A DNA stretch of 64,000 nt from Streptomyces brasiliensis (GTDB lineage Bacteria; Actinomycetota; Actinomycetes; Streptomycetales; Streptomycetaceae), in NCBI RefSeq assembly GCF_014647875.1, contig NZ_BMQA01000007.1:62001-126000 (forward strand). Direction: 5' to 3'. Shown piece by piece: positions 25,572-35,171 of the stretch; positions within the stretch are counted from its first letter, which is position 1; the number at the start of each line of letters is the position of its first letter. The position numbers and the translations under genes are program-made. The notes below the pieces were generated by a model, which worked only from the letters and a program-made list of their open reading frames with translations, was not told where the DNA came from and made no database searches.

Positions 25572-27337
25572 CGAGTCTGACGACGCTGAAGGGCGCACAG
25601 GAGCGCGTGGTGCGCACGGGCGGGGTCGAGCTGTGCGTGGCGGAGCTGGGGGACCCGGGCCGGCCGACGGTCGTGCTGGTGCACGGCTATCCGGACAGCA
25701 AGGAGGTGTGGTCCGAGGTCGCGGTCCGGCTCGCCGACCGCTTCCACGTCGTGCTGTACGACGTCCGGGGCCATGGCCGTTCGACCGCGCCGAAGCCGCT
25801 GCGCGGGGGCTTCACGCTGGCCAAGCTCACGGACGACTTCCTGGCGGTCGTGGACGCGGTCAGCCCGGACCGGCCGGTCCATCTCGTGGGCCACGACTGG
25901 GGATCGGTGCAGTCGTGGGAGTTCGTCACGGTCGGCCGCACCGAGGGCCGTATCGCCTCCTTCACCTCGATGTCGGGCCCGTCCCTGGATCATTTCGGGC
26001 ACTGGATCAACGCGCGCGTGAAGCGTCCCACCCCCCGCCGGGTCGGCCAACTCCTCGGCCAGGGCGCCAAGTCCTGGTACGTCTACCTGCTGCACACCCC
26101 GGCGCTGCCGGAACTCGCCTGGCGCGGCCCGCTCGGCAAGCGCTGGCCGAGGATCCTGGAACGGATCGAGCAGGTCCCCGGCGACGGCTACCCGACCCCG
26201 TCCCTGCGCTCGGACGCGGCCAACGGCGCCTGGCTGTACCGGGACAACGTCCGCGCACGCCTGCTCAGGCCGCGCCAGGACGCGTACGCGCACGCGCCCG
26301 TGCAGCTGATCACGCCCCTCGGGGACGCGTTCCTGTCGGAGCGGCTGTACGACGATCTGGAGACGTGGGCCCCGCAGTTGACCCGCCGCACGCTCCCGGC
26401 GAAGCACTGGATCCCGCGTACGCGCCCTGACCAAGTCGCGGCGTGGATCGCGGAGTTCGTGACGGGCGTCGAGGGCGGACGCCCGGAGCCGGCGCGGGCG
26501 ACCGGCCACCACGCGGACCGCTTCGGCGGACAGCTCGTGCTGGTCACCGGCGCGGGCAGCGGCATCGGACGGGCGACGGCGTTCGCGTTCGCGGAGGCGG
26601 GCGCGCGGGTGGTGGCGGTCGACAGGGACGCCGAATCCGCCAGCCGCACAGCGGAGTTGTCCCGCCTGCTCGGCGCCCCCTCGGCCTGGGCGGAGATCGT
26701 CGACGTCTCCGACGAGCAGGCGATGGAGAAACTCGCCGAGAAGGTCGCGGCCGAGTACGGGGTGGTGGACGTACTGGTGAACAACGCCGGCATCGGTTTG
26801 TCCGGTTCGTTCTTCGCCACGACGCCGGACGACTGGCGCAAGGTGCTGGACGTCAACTTGTGGGGTGTGATCCATGGTTGCCGTCTGTTCGGCAAGCAGA
26901 TGGCCGAGCGCGGCCAGGGCGGCCACATCGTGAACGTGGCGTCGGCGGCGGCTTACCAGCCGTCCCGCGCGCTGCCGGCCTACGGCACCTCCAAGGCGGC
27001 GGTCCTGATGCTCAGCGAGTGCCTGCGCGCCGAACTCGCCGACCGGGGAATCGGGGTGAGCGCGATCTGCCCCGGCTTCGTCAACACGAACATCACCTCG
27101 ACGGCACGCTTCACGGGAGTGGACGCGGAGGAGGAACGCCGCCGCCGGAAGAGCACCGCCCGCCTGTACGGGAAGCGCAACTACCCGCCGGAGAAGGTGG
27201 CTCAGGCGATCATGGAGGCGGTGGTCCGGAACGAGGCGGTGACGCCGGTGACACCGGAGGCGCGAGGTGCGTATCTCATGTCCCGTTACGCACCTGGGGC
27301 ATTGCGACGGCTGGCACGGGTCGAGCCACGCATCTGA
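25568..27337 (+). CDS. Alpha/beta hydrolase-SDR oxidoreductase fusion
   Basis: A 589-residue two-domain enzyme. Residues about 15-295 form an alpha/beta hydrolase of epoxide-hydrolase type, with oxyanion motif VHGYPDS, nucleophile Asp in VGHDWGSVQ and a late catalytic His in AKHWIPR. Residues about 315-580 form a short-chain dehydrogenase with cofactor motif TGAGSGIGRAT, structural NNAG and active site AYGTSKAA (YxxxK). This suggests a hydrolysis step followed by oxidation or reduction of an alcohol. The substrate is unknown. GTG 25568 overlaps the preceding stop by four bases. Confidence 0.88.
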   Translation: MTSLTTLKGAQERVVRTGGVELCVAELGDPGRPTVVLVHGYPDSKEVWSEVAVRLADRFHVVLYDVRGHGRSTAPKPLRGGFTLAKLTDDFLAVVDAVSPDRPVHLVGHDWGSVQSWEFVTVGRTEGRIASFTSMSGPSLDHFGHWINARVKRPTPRRVGQLLGQGAKSWYVYLLHTPALPELAWRGPLGKRWPRILERIEQVPGDGYPTPSLRSDAANGAWLYRDNVRARLLRPRQDAYAHAPVQLITPLGDAFLSERLYDDLETWAPQLTRRTLPAKHWIPRTRPDQVAAWIAEFVTGVEGGRPEPARATGHHADRFGGQLVLVTGAGSGIGRATAFAFAEAGARVVAVDRDAESASRTAELSRLLGAPSAWAEIVDVSDEQAMEKLAEKVAAEYGVVDVLVNNAGIGLSGSFFATTPDDWRKVLDVNLWGVIHGCRLFGKQMAERGQGGHIVNVASAAAYQPSRALPAYGTSKAAVLMLSECLRAELADRGIGVSAICPGFVNTNITSTARFTGVDAEEERRRRKSTARLYGKRNYPPEKVAQAIMEAVVRNEAVTPVTPEARGAYLMSRYAPGALRRLARVEPRI

Positions 27338-27474
27338 TCGGGAAGGCGGGCGGCGGCGCGCCGAGTTGCGCCACCTCATCCGAACTGCCGTGATACACAG
27401 ACGTCTTGTCCTTCCCGACGTCAAGCCACGCCGATGTCAACGATCTTGACGAAGAGGCGTAAATCGCCCACGAG

Positions 27475-27528
27475 TTGTCCACAGCTTCATCAATTTCCCT
27501 GTGGATAACATGACTTGGCTGTGGACCA
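27475..27528. other. DnaA-box group upstream of kptA
   Basis: TTGTCCACA (27475-27483) and TGTGGATAA (27500-27508) are perfect boxes in opposite orientation, and TGTGGACCA (27520-27528) is a near match. They lie within 54 bases in the gap 27338-27608, about 9.5 kb from the larger cluster. Confidence 0.7.
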
Positions 27529-27608
27529 AACATCGGGGCGAAAAATATCTGCGTGATCCGCGTCTCTCGCGGCACGCTGGTGGAGTGAACACGAAAGACA
27601 CGAGTGGG

Positions 27609-28157
27609 ATGGACGAGAGACGCACCGTGAAGGTGTCGAAGTACCTCTCGAAGCACCTGCGTCACCAGCCGGAACGGATCGGTCTCACGCTCGACGAGGC
27701 CGGCTGGGTCGAGATCGACACGCTGATCGCCGCGGCCGCCGCGCACGGGTTCCGGTTCACCCGTGAGGAACTGGACCATGTGGTGGCCGCCAACGACAAG
27801 AAGCGCTTCGCGATCGAGGGCACCCGGATCCGCGCCAGCCAGGGCCACAGCATCGAGGTCGACCTGGGTCTGCCGCCGGCGACCCCGCCGCCGTACCTCT
27901 ACCACGGGACGGTCGCCCGCAGCCTGGACGCGATCCGCGCCGAGGGCCTCAGGACCATGAACAGGCAGGACGTACATCTTTCGGCCGACCGCGAGACAGC
28001 GACCCGAGTCGGCGCCCGCCGGGGGCGCCCGGTGGTGCTGTCGGTCGACGCGGCAGCGATGCACCGCGACGGCCATGTCTTCCACGTCAGCGCGAACGGG
28101 GTCTGGCTGACGAAGTCGGTACCGCCGCGCTATCTGCGCTTTCCCGCGGCGCACTGA
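27609..28157 (+). CDS. kptA: RNA 2'-phosphotransferase (Tpt1/KptA)
   Basis: A 182-residue enzyme that transfers an internal RNA 2'-phosphate to NAD+, giving ADP-ribose 1'',2''-cyclic phosphate. The conserved Arg/His elements are visible: KVSKYLSKHLRHQPERIGL at the N-terminus, YLYHGTVARSLDAI in the middle, DVHLSADRETATRVG, and a closing VWLTKSVPPRYL. Bacteria carry it without a known tRNA-splicing need, so its physiological substrate is unclear. The ATG at 27609 is chosen by similarity; an in-frame GTG at 27585 would add eight residues. Neither has a strong ribosome site. DnaA boxes lie in the promoter region. Confidence 0.9.
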   Translation: MDERRTVKVSKYLSKHLRHQPERIGLTLDEAGWVEIDTLIAAAAAHGFRFTREELDHVVAANDKKRFAIEGTRIRASQGHSIEVDLGLPPATPPPYLYHGTVARSLDAIRAEGLRTMNRQDVHLSADRETATRVGARRGRPVVLSVDAAAMHRDGHVFHVSANGVWLTKSVPPRYLRFPAAH

Positions 28158-28172
28158 GGACGGCCCGCGCGC

Positions 28173-29075
28173 TCACCCCAGCTGGGCGGTGGCGTCCGAG
28201 GCGATCTTCTCGAAGACCTTCTCGTCGGCGGCGAAGTCCGAGTCGGGAATCGGCCAGTGAACGACGATCTCGGTGAAGCCCAGCTCCCGATGGCGCCCGG
28301 CGAAGTCGACGAAGGCGTCCAGGGACTCCAGCGGGCGGCCGCGATCAGGGGTGAACCCGGTGAGCAGGATCTTGTCCATCCCGGCCGCGTCGCGCCCGAT
28401 CTCGGCACATGCGTCGGCCAGCTTCTCCGCCTGCCCGCGGATGGCCTGGACCGACTGCTCGGGAGTGCCGTTCTCGTACAGCCCGGGGTCGCCGGTGGTC
28501 ACCCAGGCCTGCCCGTACCGGGCGGCGAGCCTCAGCCCGCGCGGGCCGGTGGCGGCGACGGCGAAGGGCAGCCGGGGGCGCTGCACACAGCCGGGGATGT
28601 TGCGGGCCTCGTGCGCCGAGTAGAAGTCACCCTCGTACGACACCGAGTCCTCCGTGAGGAGCCGGTCGAGCAGCGGCACGAACTCGGCCAGCCTGTCGGC
28701 ACGCTCACGCGGCGTCCACGGCTCCTGCCCGAGCGCGGTGGCGTCGAAGCCGGTGCCGCCGGCGCCGATACCGAGGGTGATCCGCCCGCCGGAGATGTCG
28801 TCCAGGGAGATCAGCTCCTTGGCCAGGGTCACCGGGTGCCGGAAATTGGGCGACGTGACGAGGGTGCCCAAGCGCATCCGCTCGGTGATGCTCGCGGCGG
28901 CGGTCAGGGTGGGGACCGCGCCGAACCACGGGCCGTCCCGGAACGAACGCCACGACAGGTGGTCGTACGTGTACCCGCTGTAGAACCCGAGCTCCTCCGC
29001 CCGCCGCCACGTGTCACGGGCCCCTTCGTGCCAGCGACGGTACGGCAGGATCACGGTGCTCAGGCGCAGACTCAT
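28173..29075 (-). CDS. LLM-class flavin/F420-dependent oxidoreductase
   Basis: A 300-residue TIM-barrel enzyme of the luciferase-like monooxygenase family. It shows [18 protein letters not shown], a [25 protein letters not shown] segment typical of this group, and [21 protein letters not shown], the cofactor phosphate region. The substitutions resemble those of F420-dependent members, but FMN use cannot be excluded. It converges with kptA (15-base gap) and is divergent from the HAD gene at 29245. No pathway partner is adjacent. Confidence 0.88.
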   Translation of the reverse strand: MSLRLSTVILPYRRWHEGARDTWRRAEELGFYSGYTYDHLSWRSFRDGPWFGAVPTLTAAASITERMRLGTLVTSPNFRHPVTLAKELISLDDISGGRITLGIGAGGTGFDATALGQEPWTPRERADRLAEFVPLLDRLLTEDSVSYEGDFYSAHEARNIPGCVQRPRLPFAVAATGPRGLRLAARYGQAWVTTGDPGLYENGTPEQSVQAIRGQAEKLADACAEIGRDAAGMDKILLTGFTPDRGRPLESLDAFVDFAGRHRELGFTEIVVHWPIPDSDFAADEKVFEKIASDATAQLG

Positions 29076-29244
29076 GCCTCAGAGCCTACGGCGACGCTCG
29101 ACGGGTCCGGGAATCCACAACCTCGGGGCAAACTGGTGGCCAGGAGAACCTGGCCGCGTCCCGGCACTCACCTCGTGAGTCATCTCTGTCTCATATGTGC
29201 GGACTTTCGCACGCCCGTGCGGGCATATGCGCGAGAATGACGCG

Positions 29245-30153
29245 GTGACCTCAGCGACCCGACAGCCCGAGACCCCGGCCTCCCCTCAGTTCTCGACCGT
29301 GCCCGAGCAGGGCGGCGCGCCCCTTGTGCCGCCGCGGCTGATCGCCACCGACCTCGACGGCACCCTGTTGCGGGACGACAAGTCGGTCTCGCCGCGGACG
29401 GTCGCCGCGCTGGCCGCCGCCGAGGAGGCGGGCATCGAGGTCTTCTTCGTCACCGGGCGGCCTGCCCGCTGGATGGACGTCGTCAGTGACCATGTCCACG
29501 GGCACGGTCTGGCGATCTGCGGCAACGGCGCCGCGGTGGTCGACCTGCACGGCGGCCCCGGCGCCCACCGGTTCGTGAAGGTGCGCGAACTGGCCCGGGA
29601 GAACGCCCTGGACGCGGTACGGCTGCTGCGCGAGGCTGCGCCGGGCACGGTGTTCGCGGTGGAGCAGACGTACGGCTTCTACCAGGAACCGGCCTATCCC
29701 GATCTGCACATGGAGCGCCCCGACCACCGCGCGCCCGCCGAGGAACTGCTCGCCGACGGCGGCCCGGGCACCGGCGAGCCGGTCCTCAAGATCCTTGCCT
29801 ACCACCCCGACCTCGACCCCGACGCCTTCCTCAAGATCGCCCGCCTCGCCGTCACCGAGCGCGCCACCGTCACCCGCTCCAGCCCAAGCGCCCTGCTCGA
29901 ACTCAGCGGCCCCGGTGTCTCCAAGGCCAGCACGCTCGCCCTGTGCTGCGCCGAGCGCGGCATCTCCCGCGAGGAGGTCGTGGCCTTCGGCGACATGCCC
30001 AACGACGTCGAGATGCTCACCTGGGCAGGTCGGTCGTACGCCATGGGCAACGCCCATCCGGAGGTGGTCGCGGTGGCCTCCGGGCAGACGGTCGCCAACA
30101 ACGAGGACGGGGTGGCCGTGGTCATCGAACGGATGCTTCAGGGGCGGGTCTGA
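29245..30153 (+). CDS. HAD superfamily phosphatase, Cof type
   Basis: A 302-residue HAD phosphatase with a 35-residue variable N-terminus. Motif I is [17 protein letters not shown], motif II FFVTGRPARW, the lysine region SKASTLALCC, and motif [15 protein letters not shown]. It closely parallels the protein at 19505 (shared [11 protein letters not shown] and FGDMPND), so the two are paralogues. GTG 29245 is favoured as a leaderless start; an upstream ATG at 29227 would add six residues. The substrate is unknown. Confidence 0.88.
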   Translation: MTSATRQPETPASPQFSTVPEQGGAPLVPPRLIATDLDGTLLRDDKSVSPRTVAALAAAEEAGIEVFFVTGRPARWMDVVSDHVHGHGLAICGNGAAVVDLHGGPGAHRFVKVRELARENALDAVRLLREAAPGTVFAVEQTYGFYQEPAYPDLHMERPDHRAPAEELLADGGPGTGEPVLKILAYHPDLDPDAFLKIARLAVTERATVTRSSPSALLELSGPGVSKASTLALCCAERGISREEVVAFGDMPNDVEMLTWAGRSYAMGNAHPEVVAVASGQTVANNEDGVAVVIERMLQGRV

Positions 30154-30160
30154 CAACCCT

Positions 30161-31210
30161 TCAGCGCACTTTCACCCCGTGCCGGGCAAGCCACGGCACG
30201 GGGTTCGTGACCGAGTCGATCTCCGGTGTGCGGCGTACCTCGAAGTGCAGATGCGGGCCCGTCGAGTTGCCCGTGGTGCCGGACTGGGCGATCCAGCGGC
30301 CCGTGGGTACCTTGTCCCCCGCCTCCACGGCCACGGCCGCCAGGTGGGCATACTGCGTGTAGACACCGGCGGAGTGCCGGATCACGATCTCCATGCCGAA
30401 GGCGCCCCCGCAGGACACCTTCACCACCCGGCCGGCACCGACCGCCCGCACCGGCGTCCCGATCGGCACCGCGAAGTCCTGCCCGGTGTGCCGGTGCGCC
30501 CACCGTGAACCGCCCCTGCCGAACCCCGCGGACAACTCGTAGCGCTCCACCGGCGCCACCCAAGCCCGCCTGGTGCGCGTCCGGGGCTGGTTCAGACGTA
30601 CGGCGCCACCACAGCGGCCCGCCGCGGCCTGGACGTCGGCCCGGCCCTGCAACTCCGCACGCGCCTCCTCGAGTTTCCGCTCGATGTCCTTCTTCAGGCC
30701 GGTGAGCCGAGCTGTCTGCTTCTCCGCCGCCTGCCTGGCCGCCTCGGCCTTCGCCTCGCCCGCGGCCAGTCGTGCCTCGGCCCGGCGGCTTCTGCCGATC
30801 GCGTGGCTCACCGCGAGATCCGTCTGCGAGAAGACGCGCTGACCACGCATCAGCTCGTCCGGGCCGTCCGCGAGGAGGAGTTGCGCGGTCAGCGGGAGCC
30901 CACCGCCCGTGCGGTACTGGGCGCGGGCGATCCGGCCCAGGTCGGCGTGGAGTACGGCGACCTGTCCGCGCTCGCGGTGCAGGAGCCGCTCGGCGCGCCG
31001 TGCCACGGCCCGCTGCGCCACGGCCTCGCGGCGCCCCGCCTCGTACTGCCGCGTCGCCACGGCGGCCTCCCGGTACAGCCGCGCCACCTGGGCACTGACA
31101 CCGGCTTCCGAGCCGGGGCCGGCCGCCTGCGTGTCGGGCCGCGCCGCGAGAACGGCGAGCGCGCACAGCAGCAGCGGGACGACCGGCGGACGGCGGCGGG
31201 ACGTACGCAT
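30161..31210 (-). CDS. Secreted M23 family metallopeptidase
   Basis: A 349-residue protein with a signal peptide (about residues 1-30, VVPLLLCALAVLAARP). A long Ala/Arg/Glu-rich coiled coil covers about 35-190. The C-terminal LytM/M23 domain (about 225-345) has zinc ligands in HRHTGQDFAVPIG (HxxxD) and GPHLHFEVR (HxH). Such enzymes cut peptidoglycan cross-bridges or regulate other amidases. The ATG at 31210 lacks an ideally spaced ribosome site: GGGAGGG is 14 bases away. It converges with the HAD gene, only seven bases apart. Confidence 0.9.
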   Translation of the reverse strand: MRTSRRRPPVVPLLLCALAVLAARPDTQAAGPGSEAGVSAQVARLYREAAVATRQYEAGRREAVAQRAVARRAERLLHRERGQVAVLHADLGRIARAQYRTGGGLPLTAQLLLADGPDELMRGQRVFSQTDLAVSHAIGRSRRAEARLAAGEAKAEAARQAAEKQTARLTGLKKDIERKLEEARAELQGRADVQAAAGRCGGAVRLNQPRTRTRRAWVAPVERYELSAGFGRGGSRWAHRHTGQDFAVPIGTPVRAVGAGRVVKVSCGGAFGMEIVIRHSAGVYTQYAHLAAVAVEAGDKVPTGRWIAQSGTTGNSTGPHLHFEVRRTPEIDSVTNPVPWLARHGVKVR

Positions 31211-31595
31211 GCGAGCGATCGTGGCCCTCCCGCCCCTCGGGGTCACGTCCGACTCGCGCGCCGGGGCGCCTGTTGCCGCGGACGGGTCAGGCAGGCTGGG
31301 CCCGGTGGCCCAGTTTGGGCACGGGCCGCGCCACCGTCATGCGGACGGACCGGTGAGGCGGCGGCCGAGAGTTGAGTACGACGCCTGCCGCACCGCCCTC
31401 GCGCGGACGGCTGGTGGTTCAGTACGGCACCTCCCACACCACCGACGCCCCCGTCGTCCTCCCCGAGGCCTGGCCCGTGGCGGCTGCCGCCGCCCAGGGA
31501 CTCGGCGTTTGTGTGCGGATCTCCTGGTTGTCGAACCCTCCCGCCGGGAGAAGTCGGCCGGAGCTCGCCGCCACCGGGTCCCCGCCGCCCTGCCC
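31211..31595. other. Intergenic region with no gene seen
   Basis: The 385 bases between the M23 peptidase start and the cydDC stop hold no frame with start signals and no clear inverted repeat. The region should carry the peptidase promoter. Confidence 0.5.
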
Positions 31596-34500
31596 CTACC
31601 GGGCTCCCACCAGCAGCTCCGCCTGTGCCTCCCGCTCTGCCATCGCGCGCAACGGCCCGTCCACGGCGGCCAGCTCGGCGTACGGGCCGCGCTGCACCAC
31701 CCGGCCCTCGTCCAGCACGATCACCTCGTCCACCGCGTCGAGCCCGGCCAGCCGGTGGGTGATGAGCAGGGTCGTACGGCCCCGGGTCGCGGCCAGCAGA
31801 TCGGCGGTGAGCGCGTCGGCCGTGGGCAGGTCCAGATGCTCCGCGGGCTCGTCGAGCACGAGGACCGGGAAGTCCGCGAGCAGTGCGCGGGCCAGCGCCA
31901 GCCGCTGCCGCTGGCCGCCGGACAGCCGTGCTCCATGCTCGCCCACGAGTGTGTCGAGTCCGTCGGGCAGCGAGTCCGCCCACTCGAGCAGCCGGGCCCG
32001 CACCAGCGCGTCCCGAAGCTCCGCCTCGGTGGCGTCCTTCTTCGCGAGGAGCAGGTTCTCGCGCACCGAGCTGTCGAAGAGGTGCGCGTCCTGGGCGCAC
32101 AACCCGACCAGGCGCCGTACGTCGTCCCCGTCGAGCGAGTACGCGTCGACACCGGCCAGCGTGCAGGAGCCGGCCGCCGGGTCGAGGAAGCGCAGCAGCA
32201 CTTGGGCGAGGGTCGTCTTGCCGGAGCCGGACGGCCCGACCACCGCGATGCGGCGGCCCTGTTCGAGGGTCAGGTCGAGGCCGACGAGCGCGTCCCGGTG
32301 CTGACCGGCGTGCCGGGCGGTCAGCCCCTTCACGACGAGCGGGAACGGCGACGCGGGCGCCTGCCGGGGCCGCTCCGGTTCCCGTACGGGCGCGGGGGCG
32401 TCCAGGACCTCGTACACCCGCTCGGCACTCCTGCGCACCCGCTGCCGGTACCGCACGGCGATCGGCAGCCCCAGTACGGCCTCGAAGGCGGCGAGCGGGG
32501 TGAGGACGACCACGGCCGTCGCCACTCCGCTCAGCCGTCCCGCGTCGACCGCCTGGGCGCCGAGCAGCGCCGCGGCCGCGACGGTCAGGCCGGAGACCAG
32601 CGCGGTGAGGCCGTCGCCGAGCGCGGTGGCCGTGGCGGCGCGCGAGGCGATCCGGGTGAGTGTGCCGTCGGCCCGGCGGGCCTCGTCCGTGCGGGCAGGC
32701 AGCGCTCCGGCGACCGTCAGTTCGGCGGTGCCGGTGAGCAGGTCGGTGACCCGCGTCGCGAGCACCCCGCGGGCGGGCGCCAGGCGCCGCTCGGCACGGC
32801 GCGCCACGGCCGCGGTCAGCAGGGGTACGCCGACTCCGGCCATGAGGAGCCCGGCCGCGAGCGCGGCACCGGCCTCGGGCAGCAGCCATGTCGTGAACGC
32901 CACGGACGCGGCGGAGACGACGACCGCGACGCCGGCGGGCAGCAGCCAGCGCAGCCAGTAGTCCTGCATGGCGTCCACGTCGGCGACGAGCCGGGAGAGC
33001 AGATCGCCCCGGCGAGCCGTACGCAGCCCGGCGGGTGCCAGCCGCTCCAGCCGCCGGAACACGGCGACCCGGGTGTCGGCCAGCATCCGGAGCACCGCGT
33101 CGTGCGACACCAGCCGCTCCGCGTACCGGAACACGGCCCGCCCGATCCCGAAGGCCCGCGTCGCCGTCACGGCCACCATCAGATACAGCACCGGCGGCTG
33201 CTGCGAGGCCCGCGAGATGAGCCACCCCGAAGTCGCCATCAGCCCGACGGCACTGCCGAGCGCCAGGCTCCCCAGCAGCAGGGCGAGGGCGAGCCGGCCG
33301 CGCCGGGGGCCGGACAGGGCACGGACCCGGGTGAGGACCCGGCCTCGGGAACCAGTGGGGGCGGTCTCGGGCCGGGTCTCGGTGGCCGTCTCCTCGAGGG
33401 AGCGGGTCTCCCGGGAGCCGACAGCCGCGACCGGGGACGACGACGCCGCCGTGCCGGGCGCCTCGGCGTTTTCGAGCCGCACCACCCGGTCCGCCACGTC
33501 CAGCAGCGCGGGCCGGTGGACGACGAGCAGCACGGTACGGCCCGCCGCCAATCGCCGTACCGCTTTTACGACCTCGGCCTCGGTCGCACCGTCCAGTGCG
33601 GCCGTCGGCTCGTCGAGCAGCAGCAGGGGCCGGTCCGCGAGGAACGCGCGGGCCAGCGCGAGCCGCTGCCGCTGGCCCGCGGACAGCCCGGCCCCGTCCT
33701 CACCGAGCACGGTTCCTGCGCCGTCGGGCAGCGCGTCCACGAACTCCAGCGCCCCCGCGTCACGCAGTGCCCGCCGTACGGCGTCGTCGTCCGCGTCGGG
33801 ACGCGCCAGCCGTACGTTCTCGGTGATCGTGCCGGCGTACAGATGGGGCCGCTGCGGCACCCAGGCGATCTGCGACCGCCACTGCTCGAGGTCGATGTCG
33901 GCGAGGTCCGCGCCGCCGATCCGCACCTGGCCCGCCGTGGGCCGGACGAACCCCAGCAGGACGCTCAGCAGCGTCGACTTGCCCGCGCCGCTCGGCCCGA
34001 CGAGGGCGACAGTCTCGCCCGGTTCGACGGTGAAGGACACGTCCGTCACCGCGTCCGAGGAGCGGCCGGGGTAGCGGACCGCGACCCCTTCGAAGGCCAG
34101 CGCGCCCGAGGGGACGGGAGCGGTCCCGGACTCTGGGAGTGGTGTCTCCAGGACGGTGAAGATCTCCTCGGCCGCCGCGAGCCCCTCCGCCGCCGCGTGG
34201 AACTGCGCGCCCACCTGGCGCAGCGGCAGATACGCCTCTGGCGCCAGCACGAGGATGACGAGCCCGATGTACAGATCCATGTCGCCGTGCACGAGCCGCA
34301 TGCCGATCGTCACGGCGACGAGCGCGACCGAGAGCGTCGCGAGCAGTTCCAGCGCGAAGGAGGACAGGAAGGCGATCCGCAGGGTCTGCATGGTCGCCTG
34401 CCGGTACTCGCCGGTGATGCGCCGGATGGAGTCGGCCTGGGCCTTGGCGCGCCCGAACACCTTCAGCGTGGGCAGCCCCGCGACCACGTCCAGGAAGTGG

Positions 34501-35102
34501 CCGGACAGTCGCGACAGCAGCCGCCACTGACGCTCCGTCCGGGACTGGGTCGCCCAGCCGATGAGGACCATGAAGAGCGGGATGAGGGGCAGCGTGCCGA
34601 CGATGATCGCCGCCGACACCCAGTCCTCGGTGACGATCCGCGCCAGCACCGCCACGGGCACGACCACCGCGAGCCCCAACTGCGGCAGATAGCGCGAGAA
34701 GTAGTCGTCGAGGGCGTCGACGCCCCGCGTGGCGAGCGTGACCAGCGAACCGGTGCGCTGCTCGCTCAGCCACCCCGGTCCGAGCGCGGCGGCCCGGTCC
34801 AGGAGCCGTCCGCGCAGCTCCGACTTCACCGCCGCGCTCGCCTGGTGGGCGGCGAGTTCGGTCAGCCAGGAAACGAGCGCCCGCCCGACCGCGACGGCCA
34901 CCAACAACAGCAGGGGAGTGCGGAGTTCGGCAACCGGCATGTGGTGCTGGAAGGCGCCGACGACCACCTCTGCGATGAGCATGGCCTGAGCGATGACCAG
35001 GCCGGCCCCGACGGCTCCCAGCCCGACGACGGCCACCAGGAAGAAGCGGGTGGCACGGGCGTAACGCAGCAGACGCGGATCGATCGGTTTCACGTGAAAC
35101 AT
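31596..35102 (-). CDS. cydDC: CydD-CydC fused thiol exporter ABC protein
   Basis: A 1168-residue fusion of both halves of the CydDC ABC exporter, which exports cysteine/glutathione-type thiols needed to assemble cytochrome bd. The first half (about 1-560) has six helices and an ATPase domain with Walker A GPSGAGKSTLL, signature LSAGQRQRLALA and Walker B LLLLDEPTAALD. A Ser/Thr/Glu-rich linker (about 560-590) follows. The second half repeats the plan with GPSGSGKTTLA, LSGGQRQRLALA and VLVLDEPAEHLD. The ATG lies inside a parS palindrome, so the protein starts MFHVK. It lies 69 bases downstream of cydB in the cyd operon. Confidence 0.95.
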   Translation of the reverse strand: MFHVKPIDPRLLRYARATRFFLVAVVGLGAVGAGLVIAQAMLIAEVVVGAFQHHMPVAELRTPLLLLVAVAVGRALVSWLTELAAHQASAAVKSELRGRLLDRAAALGPGWLSEQRTGSLVTLATRGVDALDDYFSRYLPQLGLAVVVPVAVLARIVTEDWVSAAIIVGTLPLIPLFMVLIGWATQSRTERQWRLLSRLSGHFLDVVAGLPTLKVFGRAKAQADSIRRITGEYRQATMQTLRIAFLSSFALELLATLSVALVAVTIGMRLVHGDMDLYIGLVILVLAPEAYLPLRQVGAQFHAAAEGLAAAEEIFTVLETPLPESGTAPVPSGALAFEGVAVRYPGRSSDAVTDVSFTVEPGETVALVGPSGAGKSTLLSVLLGFVRPTAGQVRIGGADLADIDLEQWRSQIAWVPQRPHLYAGTITENVRLARPDADDDAVRRALRDAGALEFVDALPDGAGTVLGEDGAGLSAGQRQRLALARAFLADRPLLLLDEPTAALDGATEAEVVKAVRRLAAGRTVLLVVHRPALLDVADRVVRLENAEAPGTAASSSPVAAVGSRETRSLEETATETRPETAPTGSRGRVLTRVRALSGPRRGRLALALLLGSLALGSAVGLMATSGWLISRASQQPPVLYLMVAVTATRAFGIGRAVFRYAERLVSHDAVLRMLADTRVAVFRRLERLAPAGLRTARRGDLLSRLVADVDAMQDYWLRWLLPAGVAVVVSAASVAFTTWLLPEAGAALAAGLLMAGVGVPLLTAAVARRAERRLAPARGVLATRVTDLLTGTAELTVAGALPARTDEARRADGTLTRIASRAATATALGDGLTALVSGLTVAAAALLGAQAVDAGRLSGVATAVVVLTPLAAFEAVLGLPIAVRYRQRVRRSAERVYEVLDAPAPVREPERPRQAPASPFPLVVKGLTARHAGQHRDALVGLDLTLEQGRRIAVVGPSGSGKTTLAQVLLRFLDPAAGSCTLAGVDAYSLDGDDVRRLVGLCAQDAHLFDSSVRENLLLAKKDATEAELRDALVRARLLEWADSLPDGLDTLVGEHGARLSGGQRQRLALARALLADFPVLVLDEPAEHLDLPTADALTADLLAATRGRTTLLITHRLAGLDAVDEVIVLDEGRVVQRGPYAELAAVDGPLRAMAEREAQAELLVGAR

Positions 35103-35157
35103 GCCCTTCGGTCACAGGCTGGTGTTTCACGTGAAACATGGCGTGTCATGTGAAACA
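35086..35157. other. Cluster of parS sites at the cydB-cydDC junction
   Basis: TGTTTCACGTGAAACA lies at 35123-35138 (perfect). GGTTTCACGTGAAACA at 35086-35101 is off by one outer base and overlaps the first codons of cydDC. A half-degenerate third copy lies at 35142-35157 (CGTGTCATGTGAAACA). parS sites bind ParB and organise the origin region for segregation. Confidence 0.85.
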
Positions 35158-35171
35158 CCCTCCCACCGGAC

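Noticed and set aside
30909..35153. 1414-residue plus-strand open frame across cydDC
   Set aside because: It is antisense to the CydDC exporter, contains no domain and is very rich in Arg, Gly and Gln, as expected from reverse reading of a GC-biased gene.
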